Shown here piece by piece: positions 43,562 through 53,427 of a stretch of DNA of 64,000 bases. Both the position numbers and the translations under genes were made by a program. The stretch comes from Alistipes sp. (GTDB lineage: Bacteria > Bacteroidota > Bacteroidia > Bacteroidales > Rikenellaceae), in NCBI RefSeq assembly GCF_020026455.1, contig NZ_JAHHQJ010000001.1, positions 62,001-126,000 on the forward strand. Direction: 5' to 3'. Each line of letters starts with the position of its first letter. The stretch's first letter is position 1. Below the pieces are notes generated by a model. It did no database searches and had not been told where the DNA came from. It worked only from the letters and a program-made list of their open reading frames with translations.

Positions 43562-44419
43562 ATGGCAAAAATCATCAGCGGAAAAGAACTTTCAGCAAAA
43601 CTGAAACTTGAAATGGCGGAGCAGGTGAAGACCTTCCCCGCAAAATACGGGCGTGTGCCCCATCTGGTCGTCATCCTCGTGGGCGAGGATCCCGGCAGTG
43701 TGAGCTATGTGACGGGCAAGGCCAAGGCGTCGGCCGAAGTGGGCATCTGCAATACCACGATCCGAAAGCCCGAATCGGTTTCCGAGGCCGAGCTGCTGGA
43801 CATCATCGCGACACTGAACCGCGACGACGAGGTGGACGGCATTCTGGTTCAGCTGCCCCTCCCGAAGCACATCGACGAGGACAAGGTGATTGCCGCCATC
43901 GACAAACAGAAGGATGTCGACGGATTCCATCCCCTGAACGTCGCGGCATTGTGGCAGAAACAGCCCTGCACGCTTCCCTGCACGCCGAAGGGCATTATCA
44001 AGATGCTGCAGACGGCAGGCGTGGAGATTGCCGGCAAGCGTGCCGTGGTGATCGGACGCAGCAATATTGTGGGGCTTCCCGTGTCGAAACTGCTGCTCGA
44101 TGCGAACGCCACGGTGACCATGGCCCACAGCCGCACGCGCAACCTCGGGGAGGTGACGCGCGGCGCGGAGATTCTGGTGGTGGCTATCGGGCGGCCGAAG
44201 TTCGTCACGGCGGACATGGTCTCGGAAGGGGCTGTGGTGATCGACGTGGGGGTAAACCGCGATCCGGAGACGGGGCGGTTGTGCGGCGATGTCGATTTCG
44301 CCGCCATCGAGCCCAAGGCCTCGGTGATCACTCCCGTGCCGGGCGGCGTGGGACCGATGACGATCTGCTGCCTGATGGAGAACACGATCGAGTGTTTTCT
44401 GCGGCGGGCAGGCCGATAG
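43562..44419 (+). CDS. folD: Methylenetetrahydrofolate dehydrogenase/cyclohydrolase FolD
   Basis: Makes 10-formyl-tetrahydrofolate, the one-carbon donor used by PurN and PurH. 285 residues. The active-site Tyr/Lys segment SVSYVTGKAKA, the substrate loop VQLPLPKHIDEDKV and DGFHPLNVA, and the NADP-binding VVIGRSNIVGLPVSKLLLDANATVT are clear, ending with TPVPGGVGPMTICCLMENT. It is the last gene of the purine cluster and supplies its cofactor. Confidence 0.97.
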   Translation: MAKIISGKELSAKLKLEMAEQVKTFPAKYGRVPHLVVILVGEDPGSVSYVTGKAKASAEVGICNTTIRKPESVSEAELLDIIATLNRDDEVDGILVQLPLPKHIDEDKVIAAIDKQKDVDGFHPLNVAALWQKQPCTLPCTPKGIIKMLQTAGVEIAGKRAVVIGRSNIVGLPVSKLLLDANATVTMAHSRTRNLGEVTRGAEILVVAIGRPKFVTADMVSEGAVVIDVGVNRDPETGRLCGDVDFAAIEPKASVITPVPGGVGPMTICCLMENTIECFLRRAGR

Positions 44420-44466
44420 ATGGCGGATCCGCGCGGAAACATCGTCTTTTGGCGCCTTTGCTGAAA

Positions 44467-44510
44467 AAATCAGCCGTTGACCTTCGGGGTCAACGGCTGA
44501 TTTCGTTTTG
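44467..44510. terminator. Strong bidirectional terminator after folD
   Basis: AAATCAGCCGTTGACC pairs perfectly over 16 bases with GGTCAACGGCTGATTT around TTCGG. On the plus strand TTTCGTTTTG follows; on the minus strand the complementary TTTTTTCAGC follows. It closes both the purine operon (+) and the SusCD operon (-). Confidence 0.95.
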
Positions 44511-44524
44511 CGGGGTTCCCCTTG

Positions 44525-46036
44525 TCAGGGGTTTATCGGTTCGGAGATTTTGACGTTGTCGAGGAACCAGCGGTTGGCTGTCTTCTCGGGCCACTGCGTC
44601 TGGCGGATTGTGATTCGGGTCTCCTTGGTGATCGTGACCCCGGACAGCAGGATTTCGGCCCTGATCCATTCGAGCTTGTGGTTGTTCTCCCACTCGTGGG
44701 TCGGAATGTCGAAGGTCATTTCCTCGCCGCCGTTCTCCACGATGACGATCAGATTCACGGGGTCGATCTTGCCGGATCCCTGGCGCATCGGGCACCAGTC
44801 GAACGACAGGCGGGGTTTGGCGTCCGATGCAATGCCGTCGATCGACGGAAGGACGATGCCCGCCTGATACGACGTTTTGCCAAACTTGAGGTAATTGCGC
44901 TGGAGGTAGATGCATTCTCCCTCCGTTTTGGTGGTGACGCGCAGGAATTTGTAGCCTTTCGCTTCGAGTGCATCGAGGCTCGATACCCCGTCAACGCTGA
45001 CTTTCGGGAGTTGCGGAGCCGTAGCATTAGGATCGTCCGTTTCGACCGTCCGTCCTGCACCGCCTGCTACGGACCACGCTTCGAGCCATTCGAAATTCTC
45101 CATGAAGTAGACGATTTCGTTCAGCCCGTTGTCCTCGACGGCGGTGACCATGATGCGCTGCACGGGCTCGGCCAGACCGGCGTAGTAGCCGGTGACGGTT
45201 ACGATATGCCCGGCCAGTGTGGCCAGACCCAGACTTGAGGGGGTGTCCACGAAGCTGACCGAATACCTGGCATCCGCCGAAACGACGAGGCTGCTGCCGT
45301 TGAAGACGCCCTTGACGGAGACGTATTCCCGCTTGGAGGGGGCGTAGTCGTCGATTTTTGCGCTGATCTCTTCCGGTGCGGGGTAGTTCACCGTTCCGGA
45401 GGTGAGGACCTTCACCCGGTCGCAGTCGATGATGGCCGGGAGGCTCTGCGAATCGGACGACTTGGTGCCCAGAAACGAAATCCGGTCGCCGACGGAAACC
45501 GTCGTTTCGTTTGCAACGAAGATGTTGTCCGTATTTTGGTCGTCGCTGATGACGAAGCCTTTGGTCGTCACGGCCACGACGATCGCCGACGGCACGGAGA
45601 GGATCGTTTCGTCGGCCAGGGCGGCGATCTCTCCCGCCGTGTACTCCTTCACATCGCGGTATTTGTCGCCGTCCTGCGTGATGAGCACCTCCGCGCGGCT
45701 TGCGAGGGTCCGTCCCTTGAAGACGAGGGGCGCTTTGCGGGGATTGTCCTCCGCGCCGTCGCGCATGTTGTCGCTCACCGCGATCGTCACGTCGACGACA
45801 CCGGTTCCCGAGGCGGGTGTGACCGTCACCCAGTCGGGGGCTTCCGACACCCAGTCGGCGTCGGCATAGACGGTGATGATCTTTTCGACGGCTTTCGTCG
45901 CTTCGAAATTCACGGTGCGGGCGCTCGCCAGAACGGCTTCGGAAAGATGGTCCTCCTCCTTGTCGCAGCCCCAGAAGGTGCACAGGGCCGCCATGAGGAG
46001 CGGGGCTGTCATATATTTTACAAATCTCATAATCAT
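44525..46036 (-). CDS. BACON-domain surface lipoprotein of the SusCD locus
   Basis: A 503-residue lipoprotein (lipobox FWGC, Cys24). Residues about 35-115 form a BACON/Ig-like domain (TVNFEATKAVEKIITVYADADWV, VTPASGTG). A middle part (about 130-320) resembles the DUF5689-type domains of Bacteroidetes lipoproteins. The C-terminal 170 residues, with LSFDWCPMRQGSG and RWFLDNVKI, look like a jelly-roll binding module. It is last in the operon after SusD, a position typical of surface glycan-binding proteins (SusE/F-like). The start at 46036 or 46030 is equally possible. Ligand unknown. Confidence 0.82.
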   Translation of the reverse strand: MIMRFVKYMTAPLLMAALCTFWGCDKEEDHLSEAVLASARTVNFEATKAVEKIITVYADADWVSEAPDWVTVTPASGTGVVDVTIAVSDNMRDGAEDNPRKAPLVFKGRTLASRAEVLITQDGDKYRDVKEYTAGEIAALADETILSVPSAIVVAVTTKGFVISDDQNTDNIFVANETTVSVGDRISFLGTKSSDSQSLPAIIDCDRVKVLTSGTVNYPAPEEISAKIDDYAPSKREYVSVKGVFNGSSLVVSADARYSVSFVDTPSSLGLATLAGHIVTVTGYYAGLAEPVQRIMVTAVEDNGLNEIVYFMENFEWLEAWSVAGGAGRTVETDDPNATAPQLPKVSVDGVSSLDALEAKGYKFLRVTTKTEGECIYLQRNYLKFGKTSYQAGIVLPSIDGIASDAKPRLSFDWCPMRQGSGKIDPVNLIVIVENGGEEMTFDIPTHEWENNHKLEWIRAEILLSGVTITKETRITIRQTQWPEKTANRWFLDNVKISEPINP

Positions 46037-46057
46037 GTTTTTTAGGTTGTTTCCCAC

Positions 46058-47863
46058 TTAAAAATCGAGTCCGTCGCTCCAGCCCGGATTCTGCGTGAGG
46101 TTCGGGTTGAGCGAACGCTCGCCGCTGGGAATCGGGTAGAGGTAGTCGCGCTCCTCGTTGAACGGAGTGCGCAGGCTCTCTACGGTTTTGTGATAGTAGA
46201 CATAGCCTTTGTTGCCCTCGGAGAGAATGATATCCGAGCCGAGTTCGTATACCGAAACCCCTTCGCCGCCTGCGGGCTTGCTGCTTCCTGCCTCATAGAG
46301 AATCAGATCGGGCGTTTCTTTGCCGGCAAGATGGTATGAGCCGGGTTTGGGGAAATACATGCCCGAAATGGGCTGGTTGATGCAATGGCCGGCTTTCCAG
46401 CGATACAGATCCTGAAGCCGGAAACCCTCCTGGATCAGCTCGACGGTGCGTTCGCGGCGGATCTCCAGAATGACGTTCTGGTTGGCACCGGTCACATTGG
46501 GATAGCCGTATTCCTCGGACGAAAGATACCAGTCGACTTGTTTGGTCTTGAGATGCTTCAGATCGAGGGCCGGCATCCCCACCCGCTTGCGGATTTGGTT
46601 GACGGTGAGATCCAGATCACCCTGCGTGAGGGATCCCAGCTCGGCCTTGGCCTCGGCATAGTTGAGCAGCACCTCGGCGTAGCGGAAAACCGGCATGTCG
46701 CAGGTCGAACGGTCGTTGCGGTCGATCTGTCCTCCCGAGGCCGTCGGCTCCTGGACGAACTTGATGGGTTGGTAGCCGGTGATCGTGACGCCGAGATCGG
46801 GCCCCTGCACCTGCTTGGCGCCGATGCGTTTGTAGCCCGGCGTGCGGATCGACTGTGCCAGACGCGGGTCGCGGTCTTTCACCTCCTCGGTGAAGGGCAT
46901 CGTCTGCCACCCCGCCCGGTCGGTGAAGGAGGTGCCGTCCTTCATCTGGTACATGTTGATGAATTTGCGGGTGTAGCCCGGGCGGCCCTGGGTCGGCAGG
47001 AGCGTGTAGGCCGTCGCGTTGTGGTAGACCTGCGCCTCGTAGCTGTTCCGGATGGCGAGGATATACTCTTCGGGGCTGGCATTCTCCTGTGCGAAGAGCA
47101 TCATGTAGTCCTTGTCCGGATTGTTGGTGGTGTAGAGCTTGTAGGGACCCTCGTCGATGATGGTTTTGGCGGCCTTGGCGGCTTCCTCCAGATAGTAGTC
47201 GGCGTCGTGTCCCTCGAGGTTGAGGCTGTGGTATTTGCGATAGGTGCCCTCGAAGAGGCAGAACCGCGCTTTCAGCGCCAGAGCCGCCCATTTGTTGACG
47301 CGGTAGGGGGTCACCTCTTCGGTCAGGCCGCCGCTGGCGATGGCTTCGTCGATGTCCCTGATCATGTTGGTCAGGATTAGTTCGCGTGAATCGCGCGGTT
47401 TGTAGAGCGCTGCGTCGGCCGAGCCGAGCTGCATGTCGTACCAGGGCACGTCGCCGAAGCGTCGCACCTTGTCGAAATAGAACGAGGCGCGGAAGAATTT
47501 GGCCAGTGCGGTATATTCGGTCACGGCCTCCGTGTCTTCGCATTGGTCGATATATTCCAGCAGGGTGTTTATGCGGCGCAGGTTGCCCCACGACCAGCCA
47601 CCGCCGGTGTTCGGGACGGTGCGTTTGTCGCCTCCGTAGAGGATGTCGGAGAGGGTCAGCTGAACGAGCAGGTCGTTCTGCTCATCGTAGGGCGTCTTGT
47701 CCAGCAGATTGTCGTAGAAGGGGTTGGAGAAGAGCTCCAGGTCGCTCCTCGTCTTGAAATAGTCGAACTGCGTCACCCGATCCAACGGTTCTTTGTCGAG
47801 CAGGGAGTCGCAGGCCGAGAAGCCGGTGACCAGCGTTGCTGCCAATATGATTAATCGCTTCAT
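46058..47863 (-). CDS. RagB/SusD family nutrient-binding outer-membrane lipoprotein
   Basis: A 601-residue SusD-like protein with a lipoprotein signal (FSAC, Cys18) and CDSLLDKEPLDRVTQFDYF, the usual beginning of the mature family. TPR-like helical segments and the C-terminal RagB/SusD domain (NVILEIRRERTVELIQEGFRLQDLYRW) are clear. SusD proteins cap the SusC barrel and bind the substrate at the surface. It is 18 bases downstream of susC. The substrate is not indicated by any neighbouring glycoside hydrolase. Confidence 0.94.
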   Translation of the reverse strand: MKRLIILAATLVTGFSACDSLLDKEPLDRVTQFDYFKTRSDLELFSNPFYDNLLDKTPYDEQNDLLVQLTLSDILYGGDKRTVPNTGGGWSWGNLRRINTLLEYIDQCEDTEAVTEYTALAKFFRASFYFDKVRRFGDVPWYDMQLGSADAALYKPRDSRELILTNMIRDIDEAIASGGLTEEVTPYRVNKWAALALKARFCLFEGTYRKYHSLNLEGHDADYYLEEAAKAAKTIIDEGPYKLYTTNNPDKDYMMLFAQENASPEEYILAIRNSYEAQVYHNATAYTLLPTQGRPGYTRKFINMYQMKDGTSFTDRAGWQTMPFTEEVKDRDPRLAQSIRTPGYKRIGAKQVQGPDLGVTITGYQPIKFVQEPTASGGQIDRNDRSTCDMPVFRYAEVLLNYAEAKAELGSLTQGDLDLTVNQIRKRVGMPALDLKHLKTKQVDWYLSSEEYGYPNVTGANQNVILEIRRERTVELIQEGFRLQDLYRWKAGHCINQPISGMYFPKPGSYHLAGKETPDLILYEAGSSKPAGGEGVSVYELGSDIILSEGNKGYVYYHKTVESLRTPFNEERDYLYPIPSGERSLNPNLTQNPGWSDGLDF

Positions 47864-47881
47864 GATATTCGGATTTTGAAA

Positions 47882-50800
47882 TTAGAATGTGATGTCGATG
47901 CCGAACATGAACGTCTTGGCCCACGGATAGTAGGCGTTGTTGTTCACGCCGGAACGGTTGATGGCCGCTTCGGGGTCGACGTATTTGGAGTTCTTTTTGA
48001 GCGGTGACCAGTAGCAGAGGTTCTCGCCCGAGAAATAGATGCGGATCTGGTCGATGCCGGCCTTTTTGGTGAGGGTCGCCGGGATGGTGTAGCCGACGGT
48101 CAGGTTCTTCAGGCGCAGGTAGCGGATATTCTGCAGGTAACGGTCGTTGACCTTGCTCAGATAGCCTCCCGAAGCCGAGTAGGCTCTTGCGCGCGGGAAG
48201 TAGGAGTTGGGATTGTCCTCGGCCCAGACCTTGCCGAGGAAATCCTTCGGGAGGTAGGAGAGGTAGGAATAGGAATAGCAGCCCCAGAAAGGCATCATCT
48301 CGCCGTGGGGATACCAGTAGTGGTTGCCGGTGCCCTGGAAGAAGACCGAAGCGTCGAAGCCCATCCAGCGGATCGAGGCATTGATGCCGTAGGAGAGCGT
48401 CGGGAGCGAGTTGCCCAGGATCCTCCGGTCGCCCGGCTTGTCGACGGTGTCGTTGCCGACTCCCCAGACGCCGTTGCCATCGAGGTCGAGGAACTTCAGG
48501 TCGCCGGCCTGCCAGCCGCCGGTCAGACGTCCCGTGCTGTAGCTCAGGTCGACCTCTTTGGCATAGGCCTGCGCCTCTTCGGTGGTCTTGAAGAACCCGT
48601 CGGTCTTGAAGCCCCAGATTTCGCCGATCTCCATGCCGACGTAATAGTCGCCCTTGGTCAGGTTGGTCAATGACTTGTTGGGGTTGTTGTCGTATTTGGT
48701 GATGACGCTCTTGTAGTCGCTGATGTTGAAGCCGAAGCTGTATTCGAAGGGTTTGCCGGCGAGTTTGAACTGGTCGCGCCAGCTGACGGAGAGCTCATAA
48801 CCCTTCGTGCGCAGTTCGGCGGAGTTCATGCTGGGCGAATCGGCTCCGTATACGCCGGGCAGCGCCATTCCGTCGGTCAGCATGTCCTTCGTGTCGCGGA
48901 AGTAGACGTCGCCCGTGAAGTTGAGCCGGTTGTTCAGCATGGTGAGATCCAGACCCATGTCCCACTGCTGGGCGGTCTCCCAGGTCAGGTTGGAGGCTAC
49001 GGGGGCTCCCAGCGAGGAGTATTTGCCCTTTATGCTGCCGTCGAAGGTGTAGTTGCCGAAATCCTTGTTCGTGATCAGGCGCATGTAGGTGTAGTAGGAC
49101 GATACGTTCTGGTTGCCCAGACTGCCGAACGAAACGCGCAGCTTGAGGTTGTCCACCAGGTCTTTGGCGTTGCCGAAGAAGGGCTCCTCGGAGATGCGCC
49201 ATCCGGCCGATGCCGAGGGGAACAGACCCCAGCGGTGGCCCGATGCGAAACGCGACGATCCGTCGTAGCGCCCGCTCACCTCGAAGAGATAGCGCCCTTT
49301 GTAGTCGTAGTTGATACGGGCGAAGAAACCCGCCAGGGCATATTCGTTCTGGCCGCCGCCATAGGCCCCGTCGGTGGGCGATCCCGTTGCGAGATTCAGG
49401 TCGTCGAGGTCGATGGAGGAGAGGTTGATGCCTGCCACCGAGACGTTCTTGCTGGACCACGTTTCGTAGTTGAATCCGGCGGTTGCCGACACGTGGTGTG
49501 CCTCGCCGAATGTTTCGTCGTAGTTGGCATAGACGTTGGCCGAATAGTAGTTGCGGGTCTGGACCACTTCGTCGAGCTGGTTCATGCCGGCCCCCGTGTC
49601 GTAGGCGAGCAGCGGCCCGTCGGGATATTCGCGGTAGTTCATGGCCGAGCTGCGGCTCGTGTTGCGGTTCTGGTAGAGACGGTAGGTGAAGTCACCCGTG
49701 ATGCTCAGCGTCTTGAACGGCGTGATGACCAGACGCGTCGTGTTCGAGAAGTCGTTCGAGCGGTCGACGTTGCGGTGCGTGCCCTCATTGAGCAGGATGT
49801 GGCGTCCGTTGGCGATCTTGTAGTCGAGATACGGCGTGCTGTAGAGCCACGATCCGTCGGGGTTCTTCATTGGGAAGTTGGCCAGGGCGTGGCGGGCGCT
49901 GTAAGCGATGGTGTTGTCGACGCTGCCGTCTCCCAGCGACTTGTAGTTCGACGAGAAGAACGACGTGTTGTTCGAGAGCGTTGCCCACCGGTTGATCCGG
50001 AAATCGAGTTTCGCACGCAGGTTGTACTTGTTGTACACGTCGGGATGGGCGCGCTGGATGCCTTCCTGGCGGTCATAGGCTCCCGAGACGAGGTATTTGA
50101 TGTCCTTCGTGCCGCCGCTGAGCGAGATGTTGTGCTGCTGCACGGGCCGACGCTGCTGGAAGAGCATGTCCCACCAGTCGTAGTTGCCGTAGTAGACCCA
50201 CTGTTTGCGGCCGTTGCGGATCTCTTCGACGACCCACGGACGATCGGGGTGCTCGGTCCTGTCGTTCACGCGCGCCAGCAGCTGCTGCATGTCGTAATCA
50301 TTGTATTTGACATAGTTCGTCCCGGAGTCGGCCTGCCAGAACTTGTTGACCGTATAGACCGACCAGTAGCCGCGGTTCTCGTAGTCGGTCGAGGTTGTGG
50401 GCTCCTCCCAGCCGAAACGGCCGCTGTAACGCACCGTCGCCTTGCCGTCCTGGGGCGAGCCGTTCTTGGTGGTGACCAGAATGACGCCGAAGGCTGCGCG
50501 GGCGCCGTAGACGGCTGCCGCCGAGGCGTCCTTGATGACCGAGATCGACTCCACGTCGTTGGGATTGACGCGGTTCAAGTCGCCCACCACGCCGTCGATC
50601 AGCACGAGCGGGTCGGCCGAATTGATCGAGTTGACGCCGCGGATGTTGATTGCCGGCGTGCTGCCGGGTTTTCCCGAGGAGGTGGTGATGTTGAGACCCG
50701 CCACCGAGCCCTGGAGCATGCTGCCCAGCGAATGGGTGACGCGGTTTTCGAGATCCTTGCTCCCTACGGTTGCAACGGCGCCCGTGAGGTTGACTTTTTT

Positions 50801-51151
50801 CTGTGTGCCGTAGCCGATTACGACGGTGGCATCGAGCATGATGGCGTCCTCCTGCAGGTAGATCGTGATGTTGTCCCGGCTTGGGGGAACCGTCACTTTC
50901 TGGGGCAGGTAACCCAGGCAGGAGACCTGAAGAACGGCCTCTGCCGGCGAAACCTGGATCTTGAAGCTGCCGTTTTCGGAGGTGATGACGCCCTTGGTCG
51001 TGCCATCGACCAGTACGGCAACACCCACTAATGGCTGTTGATTGGCATCGAGGACTTTGCCCGAAACCTCCCTGCTCTGGGCCGAAAGGACTGTTATGCC
51101 CGCTCCAAATGCCAGAAGAAGAGATAGAACCAGTGGTCTTAATACGCTCAT
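47882..51151 (-). CDS. SusC/RagA family TonB-linked outer membrane transporter
   Basis: A 1089-residue outer-membrane receptor. It has a signal peptide, a carboxypeptidase-regulatory-like domain (residues about 27-110, VSGKVLDANQQPLVGVAVLV), the SusC hallmark TVVIGYGTQKKVNLTGAV, and a plug domain with LQGSVAGLNI, INIRGVNSIN, and ISVIKDASAAAVYGARAAFGVILVTTKNG. The barrel ends in aromatic-rich strands and a terminal Phe (FGIDITF). It imports the ligand bound by SusD with energy from TonB. It is transcribed after the phosphoesterase gene. Confidence 0.96.
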   Translation of the reverse strand: MSVLRPLVLSLLLAFGAGITVLSAQSREVSGKVLDANQQPLVGVAVLVDGTTKGVITSENGSFKIQVSPAEAVLQVSCLGYLPQKVTVPPSRDNITIYLQEDAIMLDATVVIGYGTQKKVNLTGAVATVGSKDLENRVTHSLGSMLQGSVAGLNITTSSGKPGSTPAINIRGVNSINSADPLVLIDGVVGDLNRVNPNDVESISVIKDASAAAVYGARAAFGVILVTTKNGSPQDGKATVRYSGRFGWEEPTTSTDYENRGYWSVYTVNKFWQADSGTNYVKYNDYDMQQLLARVNDRTEHPDRPWVVEEIRNGRKQWVYYGNYDWWDMLFQQRRPVQQHNISLSGGTKDIKYLVSGAYDRQEGIQRAHPDVYNKYNLRAKLDFRINRWATLSNNTSFFSSNYKSLGDGSVDNTIAYSARHALANFPMKNPDGSWLYSTPYLDYKIANGRHILLNEGTHRNVDRSNDFSNTTRLVITPFKTLSITGDFTYRLYQNRNTSRSSAMNYREYPDGPLLAYDTGAGMNQLDEVVQTRNYYSANVYANYDETFGEAHHVSATAGFNYETWSSKNVSVAGINLSSIDLDDLNLATGSPTDGAYGGGQNEYALAGFFARINYDYKGRYLFEVSGRYDGSSRFASGHRWGLFPSASAGWRISEEPFFGNAKDLVDNLKLRVSFGSLGNQNVSSYYTYMRLITNKDFGNYTFDGSIKGKYSSLGAPVASNLTWETAQQWDMGLDLTMLNNRLNFTGDVYFRDTKDMLTDGMALPGVYGADSPSMNSAELRTKGYELSVSWRDQFKLAGKPFEYSFGFNISDYKSVITKYDNNPNKSLTNLTKGDYYVGMEIGEIWGFKTDGFFKTTEEAQAYAKEVDLSYSTGRLTGGWQAGDLKFLDLDGNGVWGVGNDTVDKPGDRRILGNSLPTLSYGINASIRWMGFDASVFFQGTGNHYWYPHGEMMPFWGCYSYSYLSYLPKDFLGKVWAEDNPNSYFPRARAYSASGGYLSKVNDRYLQNIRYLRLKNLTVGYTIPATLTKKAGIDQIRIYFSGENLCYWSPLKKNSKYVDPEAAINRSGVNNNAYYPWAKTFMFGIDITF

Positions 51152-51203
51152 GAAATCTATGTTTGATGGTTAATGATTGACGTTCGTCTTGTCGGGGAGG
51201 GGA

Positions 51204-53174
51204 TCACTTGCGTTGGTAGGCATCCGTGGAGAATGCTTTCGGCCGCTGCATGTTTTCGGTCCACACGTTTCCGAATTCGTCCTTGACGGTGATCACCAGA
51301 TCGGTGTCGGCATCGTCCGCCTTCACCTTGAAGAAGTGCGTGAATCTTTCGGTCACGAACGACGGGGTTGTCTTGAGTCCCGCCGTGTTGAACCGCTTGA
51401 CGGAGAGTGCCGCGATGTGGAGCGGGTCGTAGGCCCAGACTTCGGTGTAGGGTAGCGTCTTGTGGTTCTCGTCGACGACCTGCAGCGTCCAGTCCGAATT
51501 CCAGTTCCAGATGTTGATCAGCACCTCGTTGTTGCTGTTCTGCGGATAGGCGTCGACATATCGCTGGTAGTCCCTCTTCACGGAGGCGGGGACATCCTCG
51601 GGCATCAGCGGAACGTCGGCCATCGAAAAATGCACGTTGTTCAGATCGTAGCTGCGGAACTGGTAGTCTTCGGGCCATCCGGTCGCTTTGTAGCGCCATT
51701 TGAAATCGGTGCCCGAGATCTCCCAGATGCCGTAGCCGCCCGGGGTGCCGTCGGTGCCGATGTGGATTCCGGGCGTGAGGTTGCCCGACCACCACCATGA
51801 TGCGCATATCGAGCCGGAGTTGTGCTCCCGGAAGTCGCGTCCGCCCACGATCTGAGCATCGGGCGTCACGTTGAAGGTCATGTGGGTGTGCCCCGTCACG
51901 AAATGGACCCTGTATCCGTCGAGGATCTCGAAAAGCCGCTGGGTGTTGACCGGGTCGTGGTCGATTCTGAATCCCGATAGGGTCGGGTAGAATACCTGCG
52001 CATGCATCGCAACGATGAGGGGAGTCGTCTTGGGCACATAGGAGAGGTCTTTTGCCAGCCAGTCCAGCTGCTCGGCCGAGAGGCTCTTGACATAGTTGCG
52101 GGCGTCGGTGCCGTCGTAGCTGCTGCAGTCGATGTCGTCCATGACGACGTAGTGGACCTTGCCGATGTTGAACGAATAGTAGGTCGGGCAGATCTGATCC
52201 ACATATTTGGTCGCCGCGTCGTAGTCCGAACTGGTCTTGAAGTCGTTGTCGTGGTTGCCCATGGTGTGGAAGATCTGCAGATCCTTGATCTGGCTGTTGA
52301 CGCTATTCAGGTATTGGGGGAAACAGTAGCTGTTCGAATACCAGTAGAGGTCCCAGGTCATGTCCCCGAGGGTGAGGGCGTACATCTTCTCGCCCTTGTG
52401 GCGGGTCATGTAGTCCGTCAGATCGGAGGTGAAGCCGGCGAACTGTGCCAGGTCGTTCGTGCGGTTGGCCAGGTGCATGTCGCCCAGCATGAAGAGCTTG
52501 TAGGTATCCTGACCGTCGACCTTTTCGAGCTTGAAGTCGGCCCGCTCGACAGCGTCGGGGCGGTTTTTGAGCGCTTGGTGGAACTGCGGGAGCACCCCGA
52601 CGGAGGGCACTTCGTAGCCGCTTGGGATGGAGATGAAGACATAGCCCCACTTTTTGGCCGATGAGAGCTGATAGATGCCCTTCTCGTCCGTGAGGGTCAC
52701 TTCCACGCCGTCGGAGACCACGACGTTCGCCACGCCGATGCCCTCCGACGACACGATTCCGTAGACCGTGGTGCCGGCATCCGGTTTGAAGTCGATGTCG
52801 TCGACGATGTTGATGTAGATTTTTCCGAACGGCTTTTTGCGCGTGCCTCTTTTGACGAAGATTCGGTAGGAGCCGGTTTCGCACTCGGCGGACAGGCGCA
52901 CGGTGAAACTTTCGGCCGCGGTGTCGGCGATGGGGCAGATGTAGGAGATGCCGGCCTCCGACTCAAGCAGGAAGGTGTCGGTGGTCAGGAGCGAGCCCCC
53001 TCCCCCGGTCACATGGAACGTGTACTCGCCGCCTTTGGGGACGTCTATCGATCCCGGAACCGTGAATCGCACGTCGAAATTATCCGCGGGGCTCTTTTCG
53101 TCTTCGCTGCCGCAGGCCAAAAGTTGCGAGACGGCGATGAGCAGCAGCAACAGGTGCTTGAATACGTTTTTCAT
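51204..53174 (-). CDS. Calcineurin-like phosphoesterase lipoprotein (MetallophosN-Metallophos-MetallophosC type)
   Basis: A 656-residue lipoprotein (SQLLAC, Cys21). N-terminal Ig-like domains include a carboxypeptidase-regulatory-like part (TTVYGIVSSEGIGVANVVVSDG). The central phosphoesterase has the metal motifs LGDMHLAN (D-x-H), LGDMTWDLY (G-D), MGNHDND (G-N-H-D), a later MHAQ and TGHTHMTFN (G-H-T-H). The last 150 residues match the MetallophosC domain seen in Bacteroidetes versions. It is the first gene of the SusCD operon and the only enzyme in it. The target is presumably a phosphate ester taken up by this system; which one is unknown. Confidence 0.9.
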   Translation of the reverse strand: MKNVFKHLLLLLIAVSQLLACGSEDEKSPADNFDVRFTVPGSIDVPKGGEYTFHVTGGGGSLLTTDTFLLESEAGISYICPIADTAAESFTVRLSAECETGSYRIFVKRGTRKKPFGKIYINIVDDIDFKPDAGTTVYGIVSSEGIGVANVVVSDGVEVTLTDEKGIYQLSSAKKWGYVFISIPSGYEVPSVGVLPQFHQALKNRPDAVERADFKLEKVDGQDTYKLFMLGDMHLANRTNDLAQFAGFTSDLTDYMTRHKGEKMYALTLGDMTWDLYWYSNSYCFPQYLNSVNSQIKDLQIFHTMGNHDNDFKTSSDYDAATKYVDQICPTYYSFNIGKVHYVVMDDIDCSSYDGTDARNYVKSLSAEQLDWLAKDLSYVPKTTPLIVAMHAQVFYPTLSGFRIDHDPVNTQRLFEILDGYRVHFVTGHTHMTFNVTPDAQIVGGRDFREHNSGSICASWWWSGNLTPGIHIGTDGTPGGYGIWEISGTDFKWRYKATGWPEDYQFRSYDLNNVHFSMADVPLMPEDVPASVKRDYQRYVDAYPQNSNNEVLINIWNWNSDWTLQVVDENHKTLPYTEVWAYDPLHIAALSVKRFNTAGLKTTPSFVTERFTHFFKVKADDADTDLVITVKDEFGNVWTENMQRPKAFSTDAYQRK

Positions 53175-53427
53175 TTTCAGTTCTTGTGTTATGGTTTTCT
53201 ATTTGTCTGCATATTTGGCAAATCCGCTTGCCCGAAAAGTGTGGAGATCCGGAAATTTCCGGTTGGGGACTTGGTCCCGAGGCCTTTGTTTGTGGCCTTG
53301 TCGGCCCTTCCGTCTTCTATTATATATATGGTAACCACAGGTTTATCCTGTTTTTCGGGTTGTTTCTGCCCGGAAAAACGTTTCAAAGGTAAGTGATTTA
53401 TATTTCGATTGTGTTTCGGAGTTGTTT

